The position numbers were made by a program, and so were the translations under genes. Positions 34,693-42,994 of a DNA stretch of 64,000 nt are shown here, piece by piece (the first letter of the stretch is position 1; the number at the start of each line of letters is the position of its first letter). Source of the stretch: Oscillospiraceae bacterium. Its GTDB lineage: Bacteria > Bacillota > Clostridia > Oscillospirales > Ruminococcaceae. A model generated the notes under the pieces. That model had not been told where the DNA came from, did no database searches, and saw only the letters and a list, made by a program, of their open reading frames with translations. The stretch spans positions 96,747 to 160,746 of the forward strand of contig JAFTYW010000008.1 in assembly GCA_017461245.1 (NCBI GenBank), written 5' to 3'.

Positions 34693-36021
34693 ATGAATGG
34701 TATGAGTAACGTTTCTTCAAACAAGAAAAGAGAAGAACAAAAGGTAAAAAATATAATAACGATAGTTGTCTGCGCCCTGTTTGTTGCAATGCTAAGCCTT
34801 GCAATTTTCTTAAGCGGATGGGACTGGCACGCCGAAAACATCTTCGGCGGCTTTGCACCGGTTGGAACCTCAGCGAGCATCAGCGGTGCTATTCCCGAGT
34901 CGAGCGAAAAGGAAGAATGGGATTATTTTGATGACACCGTTTTTGTCGGCGACTCAATAAGCTACGGAATTGCATCCTACAAATATCTGACCTTCGACCA
35001 CGTTTTTGCAAAGATCGGTCTGCATCAAGGAACGGCACTTTCCTCGAGCTGTGTTTATACCTCAAAAACCCAGAGCTACACAATTTTTGAGGCGCTTAAA
35101 ATGGCAAAGCCCGGCAAGGTTATAGTAACCCTTGGAATTAACGCCATCTACAACTACAAGCAAGACTCCTTCTACGATCAATACGAGGAGCTTATAAACA
35201 AAATAAAGGCGGCAACGCCCGACAGCAAGATCATAATTCAGTCGATATTCCCCGTAGCGCAGTACTGGGCAAACAACAACGGAAAACCCGACTACAACAA
35301 ATACATTGCCTATGCAAACCAGAAGCTTTATACCCTTGCAGAAAACAATGACTGCTATTTCCTTTACACCTATGAAAAGCTTACTGATGAGAACGGATAT
35401 CTGCTTACACAGTATTCGGGTGACGGAATACATTTGAGTCGCGACGGATACACCGCTGTTTTCGACTACATTCTCACCCACCCGATCGTAAGTAGCGGAT
35501 ATTTTACCGAAATCGGCGCAATTACTCCCCCTGTTGTTCACAATAATAACTCCTCTACCGTTTCGATGCCCGAAATCTCTATCCCCAGCAACATTGCATC
35601 ATCTGAGCCAAGTTCGTCTGATTTAAGCAGCGAAACAGGCAGCGGACTCAGTACATCAGAAGAGGCTTCCTCTGAAACCGAGAGCGGATTGGCATCATCA
35701 GACACTTCATTGGATGAATCGTCTTCGTCCGAAAAGGCATCATCCGGAAAAACATCGTCTGAAAAAACATCATCCGGAAAAACATCGTCTGAAAAAACAT
35801 CATCCGAAAAAACATCATCCGAAAAAACATCATCCGAAAAGACTTCGTCGGAAGAGACTTTACCTGACAAAAGCGATGATGAGGAAGATAACGTCACAAC
35901 TTCAGAAACAGAAACTTCTTCAGAAGAGTCGAATGAGAATAGGCTCCCTAAAGATAACAGCTCAACCTCTTCAAAAGCTGACAACAAGGATCTTGAAAAA
36001 CAAAATAACGACAAGGTTTAA
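34693..36021 (+). CDS. Membrane-anchored SGNH/GDSL hydrolase with Ser-rich repeat tail
   Basis: A 442-residue protein with one N-terminal membrane helix (about 18-42) and an extracellular SGNH domain (about 75-270). Block I is VFVGDSISYG, block III has the Asn in TLGINAIYN, and block V is DGIHLSRDGY. The last 150 residues are Ser/Thr/Glu/Lys-rich and include tandem five-residue units (35735-35860). Likely an esterase acting on cell-wall glycans or other surface polymers. GtrA follows 29 bases later, which fits envelope glycan work. A second ATG nine bases downstream is a possible start. Confidence 0.8.
   Translation: MNGMSNVSSNKKREEQKVKNIITIVVCALFVAMLSLAIFLSGWDWHAENIFGGFAPVGTSASISGAIPESSEKEEWDYFDDTVFVGDSISYGIASYKYLTFDHVFAKIGLHQGTALSSSCVYTSKTQSYTIFEALKMAKPGKVIVTLGINAIYNYKQDSFYDQYEELINKIKAATPDSKIIIQSIFPVAQYWANNNGKPDYNKYIAYANQKLYTLAENNDCYFLYTYEKLTDENGYLLTQYSGDGIHLSRDGYTAVFDYILTHPIVSSGYFTEIGAITPPVVHNNNSSTVSMPEISIPSNIASSEPSSSDLSSETGSGLSTSEEASSETESGLASSDTSLDESSSSEKASSGKTSSEKTSSGKTSSEKTSSEKTSSEKTSSEKTSSEETLPDKSDDEEDNVTTSETETSSEESNENRLPKDNSSTSSKADNKDLEKQNNDKV
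35735..35860 (+). repeat. 15-bp tandem repeat in the SGNH gene
   Basis: About eight copies of a 15-base unit encoding Ser-Ser-(Glu/Gly)-Lys-Thr, two alternating variants then three nearly identical ones. It keeps the frame, so copy number can change without breaking the gene. Confidence 0.85.
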
Positions 36022-36050
36022 TACACGGCAAATTTAAGTCGGGAGGCCTT

Positions 36051-36509
36051 ATGAAAAAACAAAATGCTCTTTACAGACTATATAAGCGTTTTGAAATTCC
36101 CATTAAGTACGCGCTTTTTGGAATAGGCACAGGCATTATTAACTTTGGAATATTCTTTTTTGGAACAGAACTTGTGCGCGACCCCAATAAAGTTTTCCTA
36201 TCTTTGCAATGGTGGCAGATAGTAAACGCGGCGGCATGGCTTGCAGCAAACATCTATTCCTTTTATGTGAACCGCCGATTTGTTTTTAGATCCACCTCGC
36301 AGAGCTTTGGGGCGCTGCTTAAAGAAATCGCCGTGTTTTTCGGCATACGATTTGTTTCGTTTTTTATCTCGACCTATATTATGTATCTCATCATCAACAA
36401 CGTTGAGCTCGACCACCAGCTCGCAAAAATGATGGGCGTCACTGTAGAGGTTGCGCTAAACTATTTTACCTGCAACATATTCGTTTTCAAAAATAAAAAA
36501 GCCGAGTAA
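36051..36509 (+). CDS. GtrA family membrane protein
   Basis: A 152-residue protein with four membrane segments and the GtrA pattern (FGIGTGIINFG, then NFYVNRRFVF-like NIYSFYVNRRFVF, and the C-terminal NYFTCNIFVFK). GtrA-like proteins are thought to help move polyprenyl-linked sugars for surface polysaccharide modification. RBS GGGAGG. Its stop codon lies in the loop of a terminator. Confidence 0.9.
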   Translation: MKKQNALYRLYKRFEIPIKYALFGIGTGIINFGIFFFGTELVRDPNKVFLSLQWWQIVNAAAWLAANIYSFYVNRRFVFRSTSQSFGALLKEIAVFFGIRFVSFFISTYIMYLIINNVELDHQLAKMMGVTVEVALNYFTCNIFVFKNKKAE

Positions 36510-36523
36510 CACTCGGCTTTTTT
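36495..36523 (+). terminator. Terminator overlapping the gtrA stop
   Basis: Stem AAAAAAGCCGAGT/ACTCGGCTTTTTT; the TAA stop lies at its tip. Confidence 0.85.
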
Positions 36524-36584
36524 ATTTGCTTTTTTGCGCTTTAGGTGTTATTATGTTTTTAAGCTCTGAAAAAGGAGAAAAGCT

Positions 36585-37922
36585 ATGAATTTTAAAACAG
36601 ATTACAGGCTTGAAAATTTCATTTTAAACATAAAGTGGGAAAAGCTTCCCAATGAGGTTAAAAATCGTCTTAAAGGCTGTTTTGTCGATCTTATGGGAGC
36701 GCTTATTTGCGGCAGCCAAAGCGAGCAATTTGAGGCGGGAGTGCGCCTTGCAGAAAGGGTTTACAAAGAGGGTGACATTGCGGTTGTTGGTTCTGACAAA
36801 AGATTCGATTTTATGGGGGCCTGCGCCGCTATGGGACACAGCAGCAACGCCTACGACATCGACGATGGACACAATATGACCCGCGCCCACCCCGGCACCT
36901 CTTTTGTGGGTGCGGTTTTAGCCGCCGCATACGAGAAAAACATTTCAAGAAATGAATTTTTGGAGGCTATGCTCGCCGCCTACGAAACCTCGATCAGAAG
37001 CGGCGCCGCCATTATGGATTACTACAACTACGCTCACTCGAGCGGAACCTTTGGCGCAGTCGGAGTTGCGGCGGGCGTTGGCAGGATCTACGGTTTTTCA
37101 AAAGAACAGCTAAACAATGTCCTCTCGATTGCCGAGTTTAACGCCCCTCTCGTTCCCGGGATAAGAAGCGTTGAATACCCCTCAATGAACAAGGACGGCG
37201 TACCTTTCGGCGTTATGGTTGGTGCACTTGCAATCACCGAGGCGCTTTGCGGCTTTGAGGGCAACAAGAATCTCCTTGAATCAGACGAATACCGCCATTA
37301 TCTTGACGATTTAGGTGAAAAATACGAGGTTATGGACCTTTATTTCAAGCCCTATCCCTGCTGCCGCTGGGCGCATCCCGCAATAGATGCCTGCACCTCT
37401 TTAATGCGGCAAAACGGCTTAAATTACACCGACATCGAGCACATCACCATAAAGACCTTTAACCGAGCCACCCGCCTTTCAAAGATAGAGCCCAAAACCG
37501 TTGACGAGGCACAGTACAACATAGCCTACCCCGTTGCCTCGGCGGTGGTTTACGGAGATTTCGGCATTTCGCAGGTTAGAAAAGAGGCTTTAAGCGATGA
37601 AAAGACCCTCGCCATGATGCGCCGCCTCTCCTTTGAAACCGACCAGAAGCTCGACGCCGAGTTTCCCGCAAGGCGAATCTGTCGCGCCGAGATACTCACA
37701 AAGGACGGCAGGCTTCTTATTTCAGGAGAGTGCGAGCCGAGGGGCGAGGCTAAGGAAAACATTTCTGTTTCCTGGCTTTGCGATAAATTTAGGCGCATTA
37801 CCGCCCCATTCCTCTCAAAAGAAGGACAAGACGCTATTCTTTCCCTCATCACCTCTGACGAGGACCTTGCAATAAGGCAGATAGTTGACTGCGCAAACGA
37901 CAAAAAAATCTGGTTAGAATAA
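36585..37922 (+). CDS. MmgE/PrpD family protein
   Basis: A 445-residue protein of the family containing 2-methylcitrate dehydratase, cis-aconitate decarboxylase and iminodisuccinate epimerase. Visible family features are DLMGALICGS near the N-terminus, the GHSSNAYDIDDGH motif (about 85-97) with its Asp/His pair, and KPYPCCRWAHPAIDA (about 258-272). Its reaction is not predictable because no propionate, itaconate or iminodisuccinate pathway genes adjoin it. It is a single-gene unit with its own RBS (AAAAGGAG) and terminator. Confidence 0.85.
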   Translation: MNFKTDYRLENFILNIKWEKLPNEVKNRLKGCFVDLMGALICGSQSEQFEAGVRLAERVYKEGDIAVVGSDKRFDFMGACAAMGHSSNAYDIDDGHNMTRAHPGTSFVGAVLAAAYEKNISRNEFLEAMLAAYETSIRSGAAIMDYYNYAHSSGTFGAVGVAAGVGRIYGFSKEQLNNVLSIAEFNAPLVPGIRSVEYPSMNKDGVPFGVMVGALAITEALCGFEGNKNLLESDEYRHYLDDLGEKYEVMDLYFKPYPCCRWAHPAIDACTSLMRQNGLNYTDIEHITIKTFNRATRLSKIEPKTVDEAQYNIAYPVASAVVYGDFGISQVRKEALSDEKTLAMMRRLSFETDQKLDAEFPARRICRAEILTKDGRLLISGECEPRGEAKENISVSWLCDKFRRITAPFLSKEGQDAILSLITSDEDLAIRQIVDCANDKKIWLE

Positions 37923-37924
37923 AG

Positions 37925-37957
37925 AAAAGCCCCGACGAAAATTCGTCGGGGCTTTTT
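37925..37957 (+). terminator. Terminator of the MmgE/PrpD gene
   Basis: Stem AAAAGCCCCGACGAA/TTCGTCGGGGCTTTT with a two-base loop and T run. Confidence 0.9.
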
Positions 37958-38014
37958 GAATATTAGCGGCGTTTTCGGCAATTATTCTATTGTGTATTTT
38001 TAGGTGATGACTTC

Positions 38015-38043
38015 TTGACTAATATCTCTTTTTATAGTATAAT
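38015..38043 (+). promoter_or_regulatory. Promoter of the RNase J-gdpP-dnaB-ftsH operon
   Basis: TTGACT (38015-38020), 17-bp spacer, perfect TATAAT (38038-38043). The transcript would have a leader of about 165 bases. Confidence 0.85.
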
Positions 38044-38139
38044 AATCTAATAATTGGGTTAATGTGGGTTACTGTAACTTTTTAAGGCTTTTTAAGCCTA
38101 ATTTTACATAAGTATTTTATTATGATTTTTTACATATTA

Positions 38140-38188
38140 GGGCAAAAGACAAACTGCGGCTGTGCGTTTCCCGCAGAGCTTATTGCCC
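38140..38188 (+). promoter_or_regulatory. Nested hairpin in the RNase J leader
   Basis: GGGCAA (38140-38145) pairs with TTGCCC (38183-38188), and inside it CTGCGG (38154-38159) pairs with CCGCAG (38171-38176). It ends about 11 bases before the ribosome site. It may control translation or mRNA cleavage. Confidence 0.55.
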
Positions 38189-38215
38189 CAAAAAGAAACG
38201 GAGGTAATATTTACT

Positions 38216-40111
38216 TTGACAACCGAAATCAAACAAGATAATACGCCAAAGAAGGCTATACACAGAAAAAAGAAGACCTTTAAAAAACCTGCGGCTGCTG
38301 CAGGCAAGACAAAGGCCTCAGCTCAAGCTCCCAAAAAGGCTGATAAAAAGCCCAAGAGCAAGGCAGCGCCTAAGCCCAAGGCCAAGGCGCAGACCCAAAA
38401 CAGAACCGCTAAAAGAAAACCTGCTGAGAGAAAGCCGCTGCCTAAAAAGCCTGCCTCTCCCCTGCGCATTATAATGTTGGGCGGACTTAACGAGATAGGC
38501 AAGAACATCACGGTTTTTGAGTACGAAAACGATATGATAGTTCTTGACTGCGGCATTGCATTCCCCGACGACGAAATGCTGGGAATTGACGTTGTTCTTC
38601 CCGACTTCACCTATCTTACCAAAAACGCCGACAAGATAAGGGGCGTTATTTTAACACACGGACATGAGGACCATATCGGTGCTCTGCCCTACCTTTTAAA
38701 ATCCATCAACGTTCCGATATATGCGACAAGACTGACCCTTGGCCTTGTTGAAAACAAGCTCGCTGAGCACAGACTGCTTGGCTCGGCACAGCTTAATACA
38801 GTAAACCCCGGCTCTGTTATAAAGCTCGGTCAGTTTTCTGTTGAATTTATCCACGTTAACCACTCTATTCCCGATGCGGTCGGTTTTGCGATAAAATCCC
38901 CCGTCGGCACAGTTGTTCACACAGGCGACTTTAAAATTGACTACACACCCATTCAGGGCGGAATGATAGATCTTGCCCGCTTTGCAAGCCTCGGCAGCGA
39001 GGGAGTTTTGGCCCTTATGGCTGACTCGACAAACGCCGAGCGCCCCGGATACACCGCCAGCGAGCGAAACGTCGGCGAATCCTTTGAGCCGCTTTTCCAG
39101 CGTGCAGAAGGAAGGCGCATTATAATTGCAACCTTTGCATCAAACATTCACCGCATTCAGCAGATCATTGATGTTGCGGTAAAGTTTAATAGAAAGGTTG
39201 CCGTTTCGGGCAGAAGTATGGTAAGCGTCGTTGAGACCGCTATAAACTTAGGCTACCTTACAGTTCCCGAAAACATTCTTGTTGATATTGACAGTGCAGG
39301 TCGCCTTAGGGCAGACGAAATGGTTATCGTCACCACAGGAAGTCAGGGCGAGCCTATGTCGGCACTAAGCCGAATGGCAGCGGGCGAGCATCGTCAGGTT
39401 AATGTTAACTCAAACGACTTTATCATCATATCTGCAACACCCATACCGGGAAATGAGAAGCTGGTCGGCAGAGTTATAAACGACCTTATGAAGCTTGGTG
39501 CAGAGGTCATCTACGAAAAGATGTACGAGGTGCACGTTTCGGGACACGCCTGCAAGAGCGAGCTTCAGCTCATGCTTGGTCTTGTTAAGCCCAAGTACTA
39601 CATTCCCGTTCACGGCGAATACAAGCACCTTTGCAAAAACGCCCTCATTGGCGAAAGTATGGGCATCGAAAAAAACCACATTATAATCTCAGATCTCGGC
39701 AAGGTTATTGAAACCGACGGCGAGACTATGCAGTTTAAAGAAACCGTTCAAGCAGGCAAGGTGCTTGTTGACGGGCTCGGAGTCGGAGACGTTGGCTCTA
39801 TCGTTCTTCGCGACAGAAAGCATCTTGCGCAGGACGGACTTATTATAGTTGCCGCAGCGGTAAGCTCGACGGGCAAGCTTGTTTCGGGCCCCGACATTAT
39901 TTCAAGAGGCTTTGTTTACGTAAGAGAGTCCGAGGAGCTTATGGAGCAGGCCAGAGAGATTACAAAAACTGCGCTTGAAAGCGCACTTCGCACCGGCTAC
40001 GGCGTTGACTGGCCGAGGCTCAAAACAACTGTTAAGGACTCGCTTGCATCCTTTGTATTTCAGAAGACCAAGCGCCACCCGATGATATTGCCTATCATCA
40101 TAAACGCGTAA
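38216..40111 (+). CDS. rnj: Ribonuclease J
   Basis: A 631-residue metallo-beta-lactamase/beta-CASP ribonuclease (5'-3' exonuclease and endonuclease) central to mRNA decay. The zinc motif LTHGHEDHIG, MADSTNAERPG, ASNIHRIQQI in the beta-CASP part, PVHGEYKHL and VSGHA are intact. Unusually, the first 80 residues are a low-complexity Lys/Ala/Pro/Arg tail before the conserved LRIIMLGGLNEIGKN. The start is TTG at 38216 after ACGGAGGT; upstream in-frame codons lie in a structured leader. Confidence 0.93.
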   Translation: MTTEIKQDNTPKKAIHRKKKTFKKPAAAAGKTKASAQAPKKADKKPKSKAAPKPKAKAQTQNRTAKRKPAERKPLPKKPASPLRIIMLGGLNEIGKNITVFEYENDMIVLDCGIAFPDDEMLGIDVVLPDFTYLTKNADKIRGVILTHGHEDHIGALPYLLKSINVPIYATRLTLGLVENKLAEHRLLGSAQLNTVNPGSVIKLGQFSVEFIHVNHSIPDAVGFAIKSPVGTVVHTGDFKIDYTPIQGGMIDLARFASLGSEGVLALMADSTNAERPGYTASERNVGESFEPLFQRAEGRRIIIATFASNIHRIQQIIDVAVKFNRKVAVSGRSMVSVVETAINLGYLTVPENILVDIDSAGRLRADEMVIVTTGSQGEPMSALSRMAAGEHRQVNVNSNDFIIISATPIPGNEKLVGRVINDLMKLGAEVIYEKMYEVHVSGHACKSELQLMLGLVKPKYYIPVHGEYKHLCKNALIGESMGIEKNHIIISDLGKVIETDGETMQFKETVQAGKVLVDGLGVGDVGSIVLRDRKHLAQDGLIIVAAAVSSTGKLVSGPDIISRGFVYVRESEELMEQAREITKTALESALRTGYGVDWPRLKTTVKDSLASFVFQKTKRHPMILPIIINA

Positions 40112-40135
40112 AATTAGCATCAGGAGGCTGACACT

Positions 40136-42085
40136 ATGAAAAACAGAAAAAACTTTTTTAAAACAGCTGTAATAGGTTTGTTTCTGTTAGCTCTTGCCTT
40201 TTCTGCGGTGTCGGCGTTCTTTAACCTGCAGATCACTGTAATCGAGCTTTTGGTAACGCTTATATTTTTAATAACTCTCCTCATTTTCTGGTCAGTGCTC
40301 AAAAAAGAGGCGTTTTCCCTTTTTGCAGAGCTCGAAAACAAGCTTTCTCCCGAAAGTAAGGAGTCGCTTGAGAATATTCCTATGCCGATCTGCCTGCTGG
40401 GCGGCGACGGCGAGATAGTTTGGTATAATTCCATCTTCTCACTCGAGGTGCTGGGCGGAGAAAATCATCTCGGCAAAAAATTCTACGAGCAGTTTTTGTG
40501 CGCTGAAAAGGACAAAAACTCCCTTATTTTCAGAGATAAAAAGTTCACCGCCTTTGAAAGCGAGCTTAAGGGCGCAAAGCAGGGCTTTAAGCTTTTATAT
40601 CTTGTTGACGACACCGCTCTTAAGAGCGACAGCGAAAAATTCCACGCTAAAAAACCTTCGGTTATTCAGATCGCTATCGACAACTACGACGAGCTCTTAA
40701 GCGGCGTAGACGGAAGCCAGAAAAACTTTGTTACAAGCAGAATCGAGGCAATACTCGAAAAGGTCTTTGTTGCAGAGGCAAACGGCATTTTAAGAAAGAC
40801 CGAAAAGGACCGATTTGTTGCCGTTATAGAAAACAAAAAGCTCGAGGAGCTTATTCGTGATAAATTCAGCTTTCTTGACAGGATCCGCAAGTCAATTTCC
40901 AGCGGGCACATTTATGCAACCCTCTCCATCGGCATCGGTAAGGACTCGGACGACCTCTTGTCCTCTGATCTGATGGCCCGCCAAGCGCTTGACATGGCGC
41001 TTGGACGCGGCGGAGATCAAGTTGCGGTAAAAAGTGCCCACGGATATGAGTTTTTCGGCGGTCTTTCAAAGGGCGTTGAAAAGCGAGCGAAGGTCCGCTC
41101 GCGAATGATCGCCTCGGCTCTCTGCGAGCTTATCGGCGAGTGCGACAATGTTGTTATTATGGGACACAAGATGGCAGACTTTGACTGCCTTGGCGCCGCA
41201 GTTGGTCTTTATAAAGCGGTTTCTTCCCTTTCAAAGCCCGTTCATATCTGCATAAACCGCGAGGCAAACCTTTCAAAAGAACTTATCACCCAACTTGAAA
41301 AGGGCGGCTACAGCGGCGTGCTTATATCGCCCGAGCAGTCTAAGGACGCGGTCGGGGCAAACACACTTCTCATTGTTGTTGACACACACAACCCCGAGAT
41401 AACAGAATGTCCCGAGCTTCTTTCAAAGGCAGGGCAGGTCGTTGTTATAGACCACCACAGAAAGATGGTCAACCACATTGACAAAGCGGTTATCTTCTAC
41501 CACGAGCCGAGCGCATCCTCGACCTGTGAAATGGTTACCGAGCTGATTCAATATTTTAATGACGGGACTTCCATCTCTCGACTTGAAGCCGAGGCGCTCT
41601 TATCGGGAATTATGCTTGACACCAAGAACTTTATCATAAAATCGGGCGTTCGTACCTTTGAGGCGGCGGCATATCTTCGCCGCTCGGGAGCAGACTTGGT
41701 TCGGGTAAACGGCTGGTTTGCAAGCTCTATCGAAACATATCACCAGAAGGCAAAACTTATATCAAGCTGCGAGATAATAAACGGCTGTGCCATTTCTTAT
41801 CAAGATGAATTTACGCAGGAGCTGCTTTTAGCTGTTCCCCAAACGGCTGACGAGCTAATGCACATAAAGGAAGTTTCGGCATCCTTTGTTATGTATCGGC
41901 GCGACGGAGTTGTTTCTATTTCTGCCCGCTCCTTTGGCGATGTTAACGTTCAGCTCATTATGGAAAAAATGGGCGGCGGCGGACACTTGACCATGGCAGG
42001 CGCACAGATAAAGGCAGAAAGCTGCTTAGAGGTTAAGGAAAAGCTTATCGGCGCTATAGACGAATACTTTGAAGAAAATAAATAA
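40136..42085 (+). CDS. gdpP: Cyclic-di-AMP phosphodiesterase GdpP (DHH family)
   Basis: A 649-residue membrane enzyme hydrolysing c-di-AMP. Two membrane helices (about 8-55), a degenerate PAS, a degenerate GGDEF (about 170-300, no GGDEF motif), then DHH (GHKMADFDCLGAA, VVIDHHRKM) and DHHA1 domains (GGGHLTMAGAQ). It sits between RNase J and rplI, the common Firmicute order (gdpP-rplI-dnaB). RBS AGGAGG. Confidence 0.95.
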   Translation: MKNRKNFFKTAVIGLFLLALAFSAVSAFFNLQITVIELLVTLIFLITLLIFWSVLKKEAFSLFAELENKLSPESKESLENIPMPICLLGGDGEIVWYNSIFSLEVLGGENHLGKKFYEQFLCAEKDKNSLIFRDKKFTAFESELKGAKQGFKLLYLVDDTALKSDSEKFHAKKPSVIQIAIDNYDELLSGVDGSQKNFVTSRIEAILEKVFVAEANGILRKTEKDRFVAVIENKKLEELIRDKFSFLDRIRKSISSGHIYATLSIGIGKDSDDLLSSDLMARQALDMALGRGGDQVAVKSAHGYEFFGGLSKGVEKRAKVRSRMIASALCELIGECDNVVIMGHKMADFDCLGAAVGLYKAVSSLSKPVHICINREANLSKELITQLEKGGYSGVLISPEQSKDAVGANTLLIVVDTHNPEITECPELLSKAGQVVVIDHHRKMVNHIDKAVIFYHEPSASSTCEMVTELIQYFNDGTSISRLEAEALLSGIMLDTKNFIIKSGVRTFEAAAYLRRSGADLVRVNGWFASSIETYHQKAKLISSCEIINGCAISYQDEFTQELLLAVPQTADELMHIKEVSASFVMYRRDGVVSISARSFGDVNVQLIMEKMGGGGHLTMAGAQIKAESCLEVKEKLIGAIDEYFEENK

Positions 42086-42097
42086 GGAGACATAAAA

Positions 42098-42541
42098 ATG
42101 AAGGTTATTTTAAAAGCAGATGTTAAAGGAAACGGAAAAAAAGGCGAGATCATAAATGTTTCTGACGGATACGCAAGAAACTTCCTTTTTCCGAAAGGGC
42201 TTGCCGTTGAAGCTAACGCTCAGGCAATGAACGAATATAACAACGCCGCATCAAGTAAAGCGCATCACGAAAAGGTGCTTAAGGACGCTGCAGAGGCTGC
42301 CAAAAAGGTTCTTGACGCGTCATCTGTTACCATTAAGGCCAAGGCAGGAAGTGGCGGCAGACTTTTCGGCTCGGTTACCTCTAAGGAAATCGCCGCCGAA
42401 ATTAAAAACGCACTCAAGCTCGACGTTGACAAAAAGAAGATAGTTCTTGACAGCGACATAAAGGCTTTCGGAACATACACCGTTCCCGTTAAACTTCATT
42501 CGGGAGTTACAGCAAATCTTAAGGTTATAGTTACAGAATAA
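42098..42541 (+). CDS. rplI: 50S ribosomal protein L9
   Basis: A 147-residue ribosomal protein with the N-terminal domain motif [24 protein letters not shown], a connecting helix and a C-terminal domain with [13 protein letters not shown]. The length is standard. It lies 12 bases after gdpP. Confidence 0.97.
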   Translation: MKVILKADVKGNGKKGEIINVSDGYARNFLFPKGLAVEANAQAMNEYNNAASSKAHHEKVLKDAAEAAKKVLDASSVTIKAKAGSGGRLFGSVTSKEIAAEIKNALKLDVDKKKIVLDSDIKAFGTYTVPVKLHSGVTANLKVIVTE

Positions 42542-42555
42542 AGGCTGGTTTTAGT

Positions 42556-42978
42556 ATGGAAAAGCAGAGCTACTTATCCGCTTTGGAAAGGCAGTTTCAA
42601 AAAAGTGAATACATTTCGATAGCCAAGAAAAGCTTTCGAATGTTTACTGCGCCCTCCCGCCCCTTAGGTGATGCGCGCCTTTTCTGCTTTGTTTTAAAGA
42701 GTGAGGCGCAGAGCGACGAGCTACTTAAAAAGCTTGCCGCCTACGCGCAGAGCGTCGCTTTTTACGACGGGGTCAAAAAGGAGAGGGTCTATGTTATTGC
42801 GCTCTTTGAGGGCTCTGACTTAAAACTAAAACCCGTAAGGGCTGACGGAGCGCTTGTTCTCCCCTGCGCCTACGATGATGGGGCCGGCAAGCTCCTTTTA
42901 GGCGAAAGCTTTCCTCTGCTAAGGCGAGAGGAATTTAAAAAACTTTACAATTTTACCAAAAACATTTTCAGAATATAA
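42556..42978 (+). CDS. Unknown protein between rplI and dnaB
   Basis: A 140-residue cytoplasmic protein that I do not recognise. It has no signal peptide, membrane segment, Cys motif or nucleotide loop. The N-terminal half is helical and basic; the middle alternates strands (ARLFCFVLKS, VYVIALFEG, ALVLPCAYDDG). It lies 14 bases after rplI and 16 before dnaB in the same operon, so it should be co-expressed with them. ATG 42556 has only a weak AAGG site. Confidence 0.75.
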   Translation: MEKQSYLSALERQFQKSEYISIAKKSFRMFTAPSRPLGDARLFCFVLKSEAQSDELLKKLAAYAQSVAFYDGVKKERVYVIALFEGSDLKLKPVRADGALVLPCAYDDGAGKLLLGESFPLLRREEFKKLYNFTKNIFRI

Positions 42979-42994
42979 AACGGAGGAACAAAAA

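Noticed and set aside
35735-35860. Repeat array as a CRISPR
   Set aside because: Units are 15 bp, contiguous, in frame inside a coding region, with no spacers and no cas genes.
38162-38215. GTG start 18 codons upstream for RNase J
   Set aside because: It falls inside a leader hairpin and lacks a ribosome site, whereas GGAGGT precedes the TTG at 38216.
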